From Doris montereyensis (taxonomy: Eukaryota; Mollusca; Gastropoda; Nudibranchia; Dorididae), in the NCBI GenBank assembly GCA_037039925.1, contig JAXRKP010001011.1, positions 68,501 through 132,500 on the forward strand: 64,000 nt of DNA, given 5' to 3'. The notes under the pieces are model-generated. The model had not been told where the DNA came from. It made no database searches and worked only from the letters and a program-made list of their open reading frames with translations. Below are positions 38,058-61,203 of the stretch, piece after piece. The stretch's first letter is position 1. Every line of letters begins with the position of its first letter. Both the position numbers and the translations under genes were made by a program.

Positions 38058-38619
38058 TCTCATCAAATATTTAATCCTACTTAGGATGTTGCGTGCAAGT
38101 GGTGAGCAGGCGCCATGTCTAAACAATTTTATGGAAATGAGGGCACCTTGGAGATGGTCATGTGACCCCATCCACTAAAGCTTGTTTGCGATTGCAGGGT
38201 CTCTCTCTCTCTAAGTCAATGTTAAATAATATACTTCTGTGAAAATTTTCACATTTTTTATGCACATGCACCACCATATGGTGTTTCAAATACTTAAAAC
38301 ACAGCAAACATTTTTTCATTTACTACTGAACTTTTGTGAGAGAAAACGATCATTTCACTTAGTTTTCTGAGGTTGTATTTAGCCAGTTTTGATGTACTTG
38401 CTCGAATAACAACGTATATTGATAAATACATAAATAGAATTGCAAAAGGACACAGGATGCGTGTGTTTATATATACTTGTCAGTACATCAAATTGAAAAC
38501 TTGAATAATTAAACTAGTAATGATACTAGGTTAAACAATAATTCGAAGTGTGCAGATATTGTTACGAAACTTTCCATGTCTGTGGCTTTACCTACGACGT
38601 CAGGCAATAACAACACAAA
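38058..38619. promoter_or_regulatory. Divergent promoter region between the CCDC42-like gene and YIPF4
   Basis: Start codons of two oppositely oriented genes lie 562 bases apart, so both promoters and 5' UTRs should be in this interval. Visible elements are an E-box CATGTG at 38159-38164 and TGACGTCG (minus strand), a CRE-like motif about 20 bases before the YIPF4 ATG. No TATA box is convincing. Confidence 0.6.
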
Positions 38620-47885
<9,266 letters not shown>

Positions 47886-50617
47886 AATGTGAAATCGATA
47901 CTCTTATGCAATAGATATGTATATAATGTTTTCTAATTTACAATACTTAATAGACCATTGAGGGCATGTCTTAATGAAAATAATTGTACATTGGGGTATT
48001 TCGCTAAGCACTGTGACTTATGCAAGCATCTTATCTAATCATTCAACGGTTAACATTTCTTTCTTTTGGTAGACATGAGTCAGTTGATATTAAAATTTCA
48101 ACATATCAAAAGCTCAGCAAATGCTGTAGTTTTGTTGTAAAGAAAGTCACCTCATCATTTAACCCCTTAATGTGTTAAGCCCACAATATCTTGCTTACAA
48201 TTTAAAGTCATTTTTGCTTTGAATTGCAGGGATTGGTAGTATGATGGTTGTTTCATTATTGATTTATTAATATTTAAATGAACATTTCACCAAGATGCTA
48301 CCCAGATTAAGCCAGACTTAAACTAAAATTGAATTAGTTCATATTTGCGTTCCTCTGATGTCAATCAATGAATCAAATTTCTTTCTATGAAAATTCGCCA
48401 ACAAATAAAACATATATAGTAAAAATAAAACCTTTTTTTTTTTTTTTGTGTGTGAATATCTTAAAGTTATAAAAGTTGACTGAGGCTAAAAGAAAATTGT
48501 TTTATTAGTTTTATGGTATGTATTTTCAAGAGAATAATGAAATGTCAATCGTATAGATAACTTCACAATCCACAGATATCAAATTCTAACTAATGTACTT
48601 GGATATTCATCTGGGAAAATGGAAAATGAAAATTAGAATCATGAGTACTGAAAGAAAATAATGGGTATTTTTGTATTTGTAACTTGTATGATTAAAAAAA
48701 ACAAAACATTTGAATAGTGGGGATAAAAAACATACCACCACATGAAATATAAATGTCTTTTCCCGATTCATACAGGAACAAGGGCTGTTGGGTTTGATAA
48801 ACGTGAAAGTTCCATTCATTTGTTTGAACCGTATGTTGTATGAATAAGGCTTAAGCTATTTTTTATAACAACGTCATTTTGCATGTTTGTTAATCACCAC
48901 TGTCACAGAAGAAATATGCAGTGTTTGAATTTTTATAAGAGATCTTATTCTTTTAAACTGCAAGTGTATTAGATCTGATCTCCTGATTGTAAATCTACCA
49001 GAGATAACTCTTGCACATTGGCCTTTCTCTTTAAAACTGAATATTATATATAGACGAAACCTGAATTGTTATATCTTAATTTTGCCTGATGAATTCATTG
49101 TCTTTTATGGTTTCAAAAATGTTTCTTATCAATATTCAGCATGCATGTGTGGCTTGATTATGGAAGATAACAAAAGCATTTGCTTTCAAGAAGAGGAGAG
49201 AACTTAGAGAATGTTGTCTAAAGTAGTTTGGTAATAAGTAGGTAATTCTAGGATTGATGCACTTTCATAATATCACAGTTTACCCATCTTTGCTGCAACT
49301 TTTGTCTGAAATAAGATATCTTAAGATAAGATGCATATCTTTATTGTCCCAACATACAGGCACATTTGCTTGGTGATACAGCATGTTTCACTGTAGAAAC
49401 AAGATACACATTACATTGTACAAGGGTAATAAAGCATGGTGTACTTTACAGTTGAGGATTAAAAAGCAAAAATCATTAGAGTAAAAGGACAATAATTCTA
49501 TGAATATTTAAAGAAAGTTTAACAGCTAGAGTGCAGTGGTATTATGTGATGGTGGGATAATACAATATTGTTTTGCGAAGGGAAGAAAAAATTTCTTGTA
49601 TCTCCCTTTGGCATAGCGAGTGAGTGGGTCTTCTGGAGCAATGTGATAATTTTGTTTGTGATATTAATGGGAGGGTCGAATCATGAAGGATGTTTTCTAT
49701 TTTCTTTGTACAATAAATGACGTGTAATTCTTCCATATATGGTTGATCATTGTTACTGATTTTGGATGCCTTTTTATTATTTTATCTATCAATCCCATGT
49801 CTTGTTTTTTGATGTTTCCACCTTATCCTGTAATACAAAAAAGTAGATGTACTTTGAATGCATGATTGGTAAAACATATTCAATATGGTGTTATCTATGT
49901 GTTAAAGCTTTTAAGTTTTCACAAGAAAAAAACTCATTTTTTGTTATTGGTCAAAATGTTGGATATATGTGGTTGTCATTCAAGGGTGTTATTAGTTGTG
50001 ACCATGAGATATTTGTAACAATTTTTGCTTCTTCATTCTTGATGTAACGAGGTTTGATTGGGTATTTTTCCCCCTAAAGTTAATAATCATTTCAATTAAA
50101 ATCAAATTAAAGTGGTTACTGCATCAGTTGTGATGGAGGTATAACTATGGAATTCATTTTATCCTCAACTTATGTGATAAAAGACATCATTTTGAAATAG
50201 CCTACACATTTTACTCTTCATTCATGTTATTATTTTACTACAAAGAATGTATAACTTGATAAATTTAGGGACAAATCTGTCGGCCAGCATCTCTGAGAGA
50301 TAATGTACTGTAGATAAGTGTTAATTTTAAAATAACTGTTAGGAGTGTGCTGTTCATTCTTGAAAGGTAACTTCTTAATATACTTCAAATTAACTATTTC
50401 TTTAAGATTATGGTTTTGATGAGATACATGTACATGTAGTTTGTTGTGTAGGCTTCCCTCAATTTCAATGGAGCAGAAGAACGCTGATGGCTAAGTGGTC
50501 ATGGAGCTGACGTTATCAAATACTTACCCATAAATATAAAAAGTGTTTTGCTGGTTAAAATCATACCCCTTATTCTGAACCTAGAAAGTAAGCAAAATCT
50601 TGAGTGTACATAGTTTT
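47886..50617. other. Gene-free stretch after YIPF4
   Basis: AT-rich, starting with the YIPF4 3' UTR; an AATAAA lies near 48403. No exon or repeat with clear structure was recognised. Confidence 0.45.
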
Positions 50618-50936
50618 GTTAGTGGCGTCGCGTCGTATGTTGAGTGGTAAGGCTGCCGAATTTGGGATCATAAGGTCCTGGGGTTGCAATCCTAGCAAGC
50701 TAGTCTCGACGTTGTGTTCCCTGAGAAAGACACAACACCCATTTCCCCACTCGACATGTGCAAATAGGCGCAAGCACAAGCTTGGGAGTAAAACCTGCGT
50801 CAGACTAGCGTCTTGTCCAGGAGGTGATTTGATTATTATCACTGTGCCACTTTACACTACAGAAACCAGGGTAAGCTCTGGCTTTATGGGTCGTAATGGC
50901 CTTGAAGGAACTTTCCTTACATTGTTCTGTTGGAGA
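50618..50936 (+). mobile_element. tRNA-derived SINE, family A, copy 3 (forward)
   Basis: The only copy in plus orientation. The head carries TGAGTGGTAAGGCTGCCGAA (A-box region) and CCTGGGGTTGCAATCCTAGC (B-box region). The body follows with CGACGTTGTGTTCC, CCTGCGTCAGACTAGCGTC, TTATCACTGTGCC and GGCCTTGAAGGAACTT at the 3' end. Confidence 0.85.
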
Positions 50937-52560
50937 TAAGTTATGGATTTTAGGGTCAAATGTAGAGGTCTGGCAAGCAAAGCTCCCCTGGGACGGCAAT
51001 CTTCAAACTGCAAGGCCATCTTGGCAAGACAATTTGTTATGATTGAAATCAATACCATACTTTGTCACCCACCATTGACATGATATTACATAGACATCAC
51101 ATTCATGGAGACATTATTTTATTTGAATCAAATGCTATGTTGTTTTTTTTTTTACTTGTTTTGGGATTCATTTGATTGGGTAATACACTTTCAGTGAATT
51201 AAAAACTTGGATCTGAGTTATTTTAATTCATCATTCTGTGTATTTTATTTCTGTAAGTTTGAGAAGTTAGAATTGATATTTTATCTTAGGAGTCTGTTAT
51301 AGAATAGTTATTGATATTGAAGAATGATAAATACGCTTCAAGACCATCATGATATTTATAAGGCTCAATCATATTGTAAAGAGCCTACATTCACAGTGCA
51401 TAATATGGTAAGCATCACATAAACTTTACTTATTAAATTATTTTATACTGCATGGAATTGGAGGAAGAAAGGTGACTAAAGTTAGTAACATGGAAAAAAT
51501 TGTCACATGAAATTTTTGTGAAGGTACTACAGAATTGATGTGATACTAATCAGTAGCAATTATGTCCCTTATTTTTCTCAGGCATTGTGAATCTGACGTG
51601 AAGGTTTGATTGGAAAATCAGGGTCTGAGATATTAACTTAGATTTGGCTGTACAATTCAATTATAATTAATATGTTTGATTCAACGACATAATGTAGCAT
51701 CAAGTGTCAAGACACATTGTTTCTGTGCTGCTTTTGGTTTTTACTTTAGTTCACCATCGATGATCCTCCCTTGTCCTTTGCCAAATTTTTCAGATCATCT
51801 TAGGACCATCTGTTCCTTTCAATTTCATCGATATTTCATCTTCATGCAGTTCAAATGGCCTTTCCCCTCCTGCCTTGTTTCTGTGGGTAGTTGGCAAGCG
51901 CAACTGAAACGTTTTACTTTTTCCTGTCACTCTTTCACATGTCTTTCATGTTGCCGTTTCCTGTTAATTCACTCAATGCTCAAGTCTGATTTTCAGAAGG
52001 TATGCCCTAAACATCTCCATCTTCTTCAATTTATTTTAAAAAGTGTTCCTGGGGTAAAAAAAAACAACGTGGTTACAAATACTGATGGACTCGGTTACCT
52101 CCTTTCACTTTCGTACTCGTGCTTTTTAAAAATTAGTAATCCATTCTTTATAGTTTCATAGCTTTGTTTTTTCTTTCAGTTGTTTTTAATCTTGTTTTTT
52201 ATCATGTACATCTTAGTACATATACAAATATCTTTTTTTTGTTGAAAACATTATTCAACAGTACTGAGTGATACGGATGCATTGTAATAATAGATGACAT
52301 TGTAATACCAACTTGGCCTCCAATAACAATAGATTACACAGCCAGAAACCTAAAAAAAAATGTTGTTAGAAGTGCAGAATGGAAACAAAACGGAAGAAGT
52401 AAATTAAAACTAAATGTGCATAGTAAAACAAGGGATGGTTCTACATGTATTAAAGTTTTCGATAGATTACTCAAATAGAATACAATACAGTATCCATAAA
52501 CTGACTCTCTTTACTCACGTTTTCCATCCTATATGATTATGAGTAATATGAGTACATGCA
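50937..52560. other. Gene-free stretch
   Basis: Holds a 161-codon plus-strand ORF at 51676-52161, rich in Cys, Phe and Ser, without family motif, splice context or promoter. It is treated as chance. Confidence 0.4.
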
Positions 52561-52562
52561 GC

Positions 52563-52822
52563 AAGTTAAGTTCCTTCAAGGCTTTTACAGTCCATAGAGC
52601 CAGAACTTCATTCGTTTTCTATAACGTGAAGCGGAACAGTGATAATAATCACCTCTGAACTCTAGTTTGTAGTGTAGTATGTGTTTGCAAAATGCGTGTT
52701 ATTACTGTTAGGTATTTTTTTCCAATGAGCACAACGTAAGACCTAGCATTGTTAGGATTTGAACCCAGAACGCCTTGATCCCAAGTCCAGCAACTTAGCT
52801 ACTAGGCTGCAGACGCCTCATA
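52563..52822 (-). mobile_element. tRNA-derived SINE, family A, copy 4 (diverged)
   Basis: AAGTTCCTTCAAGGC, GTGAAGCGGAACAGTGATAA, TTAGGATTTGAACCCAGAAC and CAGCAACTTAGCTACTAGGC follow the order of the family. The central part is shortened. Confidence 0.75.
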
Positions 52823-52949
52823 ATAATACATATATAATTTAAGGCTGGTGTTTAAAACTAAATGCCGGAGGTACGTTGAAGAAAGCCATTTGAGGAGGAG
52901 GATGAATAAAATTTCCTATACGAAGTAACGTGTATACTCATTGATCGCT

Positions 52950-53104
<155 letters not shown>

Positions 53105-53797
53105 TGTACGTCTCTAACTTCGACCGCTTGTATTATAACTCGGGAACCACTGCACCCACAACCTCCATATTTCGCATTATGACTTCAAATAGCCTGCTTT
53201 AGGTTCTTAACGAATACATTCTTGGATCAAATCAGTATTTTAAGAAGTGATTGGGAAAAGATTATTTTGTCTGCGATCCACGAAACTTTATTGTTATTTT
53301 TACACATTAAAAAAAAAATTCCGGTCATTAGATCTGCAATGAAAAGCCTGCCTAGCCTAAGTATCGAATTCTGTACCGGTAACCTACTGTGTAGTTCATC
53401 GTTGAAAAAATAGAATGTGGTAAAAGAGTAATCATAATCATCATCATTTACGGGCATTTTGTAATATATACATATAACATTGAAAGATAATGGTGAAGAG
53501 AAATAAGTGGGGAGAAGAAAAACAGTTTAATACATAATGTATATTATATTAATTTATATACCGGTACTTTTATTGGGCATCGTTTACGTTTGGAGAGGGA
53601 CACTGATTGGTAGGTAGTCATCTTATGGCAGGATCACTGAATCAGGGTTCAGATCCCCAAGTGGGTGTGCAAAAACAAACAAATTATCTAGAATTATGTT
53701 CAATAAACACAACCTTATAGTCCTAAAAAGGTTATTACAAAATTTAGTCATATTGGAGATGGACGACAAACTCCCACTTTTGGCTTTTTGTAGGATT

Positions 53798-53876
53798 TAA
53801 CATTTTGCCGAAACTGTCATGTAAACAACCAAGGGCCGATACCTTGCCTCTGGACTACCGAGTCCCCCGGATCAGT
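53798..53876 (-). mobile_element. SINE-like repeat, family B, copy 4 (head only)
   Basis: Inverted, it reads GGGGGACTCGGTAGTCCAGA then GGCAAGGTATCGGCC, the head found at 43930. The body is not recognisable. Confidence 0.65.
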
Positions 53877-55137
53877 TTGCAACTCCAAATCATTGTGTTT
53901 AGTTGCTAGTACTATATTAGTCCGCCTACTTCAGAGTGAAGAGTAGTTTGTTTCCTGTTGTTTTTTGTTTGTTTAAATAAGACTGCATTTAATCATGTAA
54001 CGCAATAACCGCTAGTGCATTGCGAGAAGAAACGAATCACATGAGAATGGTAAATGAGAAAATGGTATTGGTAATCGATCTGCTTTCTACTAGGCGGGAA
54101 GGATTCACGAAAATTGCGTAAGTCCGATCGTGACGTAGGCATGATCGTCGGCGCTTTGAAGACTACGACTACGACGAGAGGATGGCCGCTGCGCAATGAT
54201 TGCGAGGTAATCCTTTTTCCGACGGCGTATGTCGCTGGTGAAAGACAAGGCAGGTTGCTTTGTTAAACCTGTCTTCCTGTCATTCCCCGTCCAGTCTTTT
54301 CAAAACAATCAGGGGTAGGTAACCAAGTAAAACTGTTTTGGCGTAGCTAATTTGGGGTCACTATTATTTTGACAGAGTACAAGAACAAAGGGGTGTCAAG
54401 AAACGTGTAGAATAACATCACGCTTGACCACAGAACCGAAGCCTGATTGCTTTCTCAGGTCAGGGCAAATGCGTCCATTTATTTCAAGTGACTTGCTTTG
54501 GTACAACAAGGTTTTGTCTTTGAAGTGATTTGTATCCTTTGCTTGTTTTCTCGCCACGATACATAATATAGAAAATCATCCATATTTAATGTCAATGATA
54601 AAATAAGGAGCCAAAAGGAATTTTAACAGCAGCAATCACAGGTATGACAAAATACTTTTGAATTAATGAATCTTTATATCTTTTCACATGGACATCTCTA
54701 CGTGTCAGTTTCAGTCAATCTTTCCAATGACTATTACAATTTCTCGTGTTCTATTTTTCCTTTTCGACCTGTCAATTGTCCGGCTTCGCCTGTTTATCCT
54801 TTCTCCACGACCCCCCCCCGCGCCCCAGCCCAACAACATTATTGTAAGCGAGGGCGTTTACCTACAGAGTGTGTACTAAATCGAAAGAATTCTTCCTTTT
54901 GAAAATGAGATGACATTTATTGCCATTTTAATGGGTCGTTTTCTTTCTCCCTCTTACGTTCTCCATTGAAACGCCAAATCCCTTCATTCAGTCTGGCTAG
55001 CTCATTTTGACAGGTGATATGTTATTACCAATAACGAAGTTCAGTAGGATCCTGCTTTGGGGGAAACCATTGGCTGCATGAGAAAAGTAATGGGAAATAT
55101 CATTGTTAGTAAATCCTAATTTGTAAAGTCAACATAA

Positions 55138-55440
55138 AAGTAAAATTCCTTCAAGACCCCTTATGGCCCATAGAACCGAAGCTTTCCCGGTTTCTATAGC
55201 GTGAAGCGGAACGGGTGATAACATCACCTTTTGAGCCGGACGCTAGTCTGTCGTAGGATTTTACTCCCAAGTTGTTGGTACCCATTTGCATCTGGGTCGA
55301 ATGGGGAAAATGTGAGTTAAGTGTCTTTTCCAAGGAACACAACGTCGGACCTAGTCTTGTTATGATTCGAACTCAGGACCAGCAGACCTTATGATCCCAA
55401 GCCCATCAACTTAGCCACTAGTAGGCCACCGACGTCACAG
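55138..55440 (-). mobile_element. tRNA-derived SINE, family A, copy 5 (well preserved)
   Basis: Inverted head GACGTCGGTGGCCTACTAGT then GGCTAAGTTGATGGGCTTGG, and GAGTTCGAATCATAACAAGA as B-box region. The body contains TTTTCCAAGGAACACAACGT (plus strand) and the end TTCCTTCAAGACCCCTTATG. Similar in length to copies 1-3. Confidence 0.85.
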
Positions 55441-55837
55441 TATGGGCATGGTAACTAATAAAAGTAATGGAAACGAGGTTGCCTATCGGTGAGTGAGAAA
55501 ATCAACCAAATAGGGTATGTGCTGCTGGAATGGGAATTTGGGATTGCGTAGGTCTCGCATCTTCTAGATACAAGTAGATCTACCAGTAAATATGTCTCTC
55601 TTGTCAGTAGAAGAAGAAGGTAAGATGATCCATCTCAGGATGAAACTCACATCTTCATTAAAAATAATAATTTTAAAACAAGGCTGTGTTTCAAGCTCAC
55701 ATATTATATAATGGCATTTTTGTTGCACAACCTTTATAGGCTGAATACTGAGCATTTTTATAAAAAAAGTAAACAGTGGTATCAGTGATATTCACGAAAT
55801 TCCCTTTCCCAAACACCCATCACAAATGCCCCTCCAT

Positions 55838-56519
<682 letters not shown>

Positions 56520-58185
56520 ACTAGCCGGTGTTGTCGGGTTAACTGATTAAATTGTAACTAAAATTTTGTGTAATCCTTTGTCTGTGCCCTCGGTTGAACA
56601 ACAAATGCATGTTACACTATTGTATTCCACATGTAACTATTACCCCTAGCCACTAGACAAATTTGTGCGCCGTACGAACTTTGGCAAATCATGATGGTTT
56701 CAAAACATTGCTACAAAAATTTAAAACGAAATCCAAGCCCTGCGTGATTAGGAGAAACCAAAAGAATGATAATAATAATAATATTTAAAAAAAAGAAATG
56801 ATAAAGACAACTCGACCTCTGGATTCGATACCCGACGACAGGATCGCAATCAACGTGTGTTGGTAAACTCGGAACAATAACTCAATATTATTCCTTATCT
56901 GAAAATAACTTTTTACATATTCTGCAAATACGAGCGTATCAGTTGTTCAGAGTCAAATGCGTCAATTCGATGAAGCATATTAAAATATGTAAACATTAAT
57001 CACACTCCAACTGTGTTTACCTAAACTATAAGTATGAGGTCATATGACCCAAAGCGACAAAATTGCAGATAAAACCTTTCCAGTCGTAGCTGACGATTTA
57101 TACAATTTTGTATTTTTCATTTAATGTCAATTAGTTGAGCGTAGGTCAGGATCTCGGTAGACATTTGCTTTGCTTTTTGTTGTTTTTGTTTTGTTGTTGT
57201 GGCGTGTTTATTCTGATTGGATTGACATGCGAAGAATTTTTTAAATGTTCTTTACGGCACACGGAGGGTCCGAGGTGTAAATTAAAAAAAATCGTCCATC
57301 TTCAATAGAACTTGAGCTAGATATTCTATTGGTTTAGCATCAATGTATGATCTTTATCCTGAAAAATCCTTCGGGTACATTTTTGCACACATTGACATAG
57401 GGATCAAATCCAGGCTGAGCATCCATCACTTTGGCAGTCTCCCACCCCGTCACCCCCATGACAGAATCGCAACATGGTTATTAGAAACACACGGATTCCA
57501 GTTGACCATGTCCATATCATGATTAAGTACAGCTGACATTTCAAGTTTTACTAAAAAATTTTTTTACTAATTTTAAGGGCTTGCATCACATTTTAAATCA
57601 ATAGCAGTATGAATTAAACATCAAAAAATATTTTTGAGCTACGTTATCACAATGCGACAAACTTAAGAATCAAGAATGATTTTGTTATAAGTGGAGTAAA
57701 AATATTCTCGCATTCTTTTGCACCATGAAGACTATATACGTTTTTTCATGAGATATATCTGCCTAATGAATTATTACTCATTGTCTTTCATAAGGAATTG
57801 ACTCAATCTAACGTTTCGTCGAATACTTTACTTAGATAAGCATTGGTTTCATCAGCTATGTACTTGCCTTTTTTCGCATTTAAAGATAGTCTTTCGTGTA
57901 ACTCAGTTTTTTTTTTTCCTGCAACTTATAATATTTCGCAGTGTTTCTGGGTATTTCCTATTTATATGAAACGCTTTTGCGGGAAGTAATGGTGCAGAGC
58001 TGTCGCTGAAAGCCGCGATGTTTATGCTGTTAATGATAGTCACCAGACACTGTAGTCTTTTTGCATGGATGAGCGATAAGAAAAGTAAGCTTATCGCTGG
58101 ATGCACTCAGACGAGGCTTATCGGAAGGCGTACACGTTGTAATTAACAGCGCAAAAATAGCCACAGAAAGTGTCCACGGTGTTTA
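56520..58185. other. Gene-free stretch between large microsatellites
   Basis: No recognisable exon or repeat structure. A short AAT run lies near 56769. Confidence 0.4.
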
Positions 58186-58187
58186 AG

Positions 58188-58696
<509 letters not shown>

Positions 58697-59689
58697 TGGG
58701 GGGAGGGTAGGGATTTGAGGAGATTCCCTCCTTACACATCCTCTAATAGAGACATGAACACGAAGTGACTAAGGCATAACTCAAAATAAAATAAGAATGT
58801 AGATGCTCAAATAGAAGGATTAAAGGAATTAACTGAACATAAAACCACATGAAGTCCCACCTCCCACCCCGAAAAAGAAAAAAAGAAAAAAAAAGAGAGC
58901 ATGAACCTGGCAACATGTGACACCACAAGGATACATTAGTTAAGTACCGTACATGTAGATTGGTATAGGAAGGGACAAGAGGACAGCCATGGGAAACGCT
59001 GTGAGAAGACACGAACAAATAAATAGCACAACTCTAATTTTTAATCCCTATAACATGTTCCTGAGATTTTATGTGGTAGTCTCTTTAACTATTCCACCGG
59101 TCAAAACAATTAATCCCCCTCCCCCTCCCCCTTTTCAGACATATAATAATATCCCTACCACTTTATCATTAATTTACATCGCAACAAGTCGAGCAACCGC
59201 AAGAGGAAGTTGAAGTATGCTGCAAATTTAATACAGTCCCACTGACAATTTGACATCCCCATTTCGTGTACTTAAATCTCAACGAAAGTCTAGATCTAGT
59301 GGTCAAAACGATTAAGTCGTCCAACTGGGCTATAACGCACACCTTATTTACATAGTTAACATAGACAACCCACCGCTCAAATCTGCCGTGGAATTAACGT
59401 CAACTAACAGTAGTAGTAGTAGATCTAGTAGCAGGCTCGAGGATTCTTCTTTCGCTCTGTGCGTCGTCTGGCGACCAAGGCATGCGGCATGCGATCGTGG
59501 GATTTGTCAATGTACGAGATATTAATATTCATGATGGCAGTCTTATGCCTTAATACGACAAGGTCTTTTAAATCAAGTTTTATTTAGAATTCCGGGCGGA
59601 TGGCATATTCATGCTAAGTTCACTGACGGCTATATTCTATACTCTAGACTAAATTCCGAATGCCTCGCTCTCATTTTGCCTAACATTCG

Positions 59690-59818
59690 GCTCACGACTC
59701 GCGCGTTCATCAAAGGAGAGCGCTGTTCATTTTGCGAGACTTGCTTTGCTTACCAGAGGATTCGTTTGTGTACATTGTCGTATTTCACACTGATGGAGCA
59801 GTATCACATTTCAGGAAG
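59690..59818 (+). promoter_or_regulatory. Candidate promoter and first exon of an unseen gene
   Basis: An island richer in CpG than its surroundings (59430-59780, with CTCACGACTCGCGCGTTCAT) ends in ATGGAGCAGTATCACATTTC (ATG at 59793) followed by GGAAG and a strong donor GTAAGA at 59819. A short first coding exon (MEQYHISG) with a long intron is possible. No downstream exon is seen in the remaining 4 kb. Confidence 0.3.
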
Positions 59819-60356
59819 GTAAGATTATTCAAACCTCTCGACTTCTGTCTTGTATCGTTTTTGTAATTAAATATAAATAACTGGCACTGACAAACTAAAC
59901 GAGTAGTAACAATATGAAAGTAGGTAGCGCCTCTATTTTGTCATGAAAAGTTAATAATAAGGATATAAATCTGGAGTGACTTATTCTGAAACTAAAGAAA
60001 CTATACTCTCTAAGATCAAAACATTTTATTCTTTTGAACTACGTTAAAAGTGGGCTTTTCAAAGTACATATATAGTCTTAAGCTGAAAATCCACATTCAC
60101 GAAACGATAAAGAAACGAAACTTAAACGAAATGAAAACATCCAATAACATATCAGCGTTACCTTTTGAATTCATTTCAACGAAAACGCAAAAGGGTTAAT
60201 ACATCGCGATGTATTATTTAGCGACAGTTAACTTAGTATCAATGTGTGCATGGGAGGAACCTTGGGTGTCAACAAACCTCATCCAAAATAAGGTTCAAAT
60301 AAAGTGCTTGAGTAAAGAATGCCTTATCTACATTGCCGTTCTATGTAACAATCTTA

Positions 60357-60947
<591 letters not shown>

Positions 60948-61203
60948 TCTTTGTTTTCTCTTCTCGTTATGGATATATATTATAAAATATATATATAAGC
61001 ATATATATATATATATATAATATATACAACATATATATATAAATATATATATCTGTCTATGTATCTATCTTTGATCTATTTTTTTATCGATCGATTTACT
61101 TATCTTATTCTTCTATTGATACTTTTAATTTGTTTCACTTTGACGTTTTGAATATGCATGGTCAGTATCGTCTATTTTTTCTTTATTTTTACGGACAAAT
61201 CGT

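Noticed and set aside
51676..52161. 161-codon plus-strand ORF
   Set aside because: No family motif, low-complexity composition, no splice or promoter context; length possible by chance in a 64-kb window.
54150..54210. Start codon and donor near 54181 (ATGGCCGCTGCGCAA then GAGGTAATC)
   Set aside because: The frame meets TGA after five codons; at most a non-coding exon, with no further support.
55370..55440. Functional tRNA gene
   Set aside because: The A and B boxes belong to the SINE head; the sequence does not fold into a full cloverleaf by eye and continues into the SINE body.
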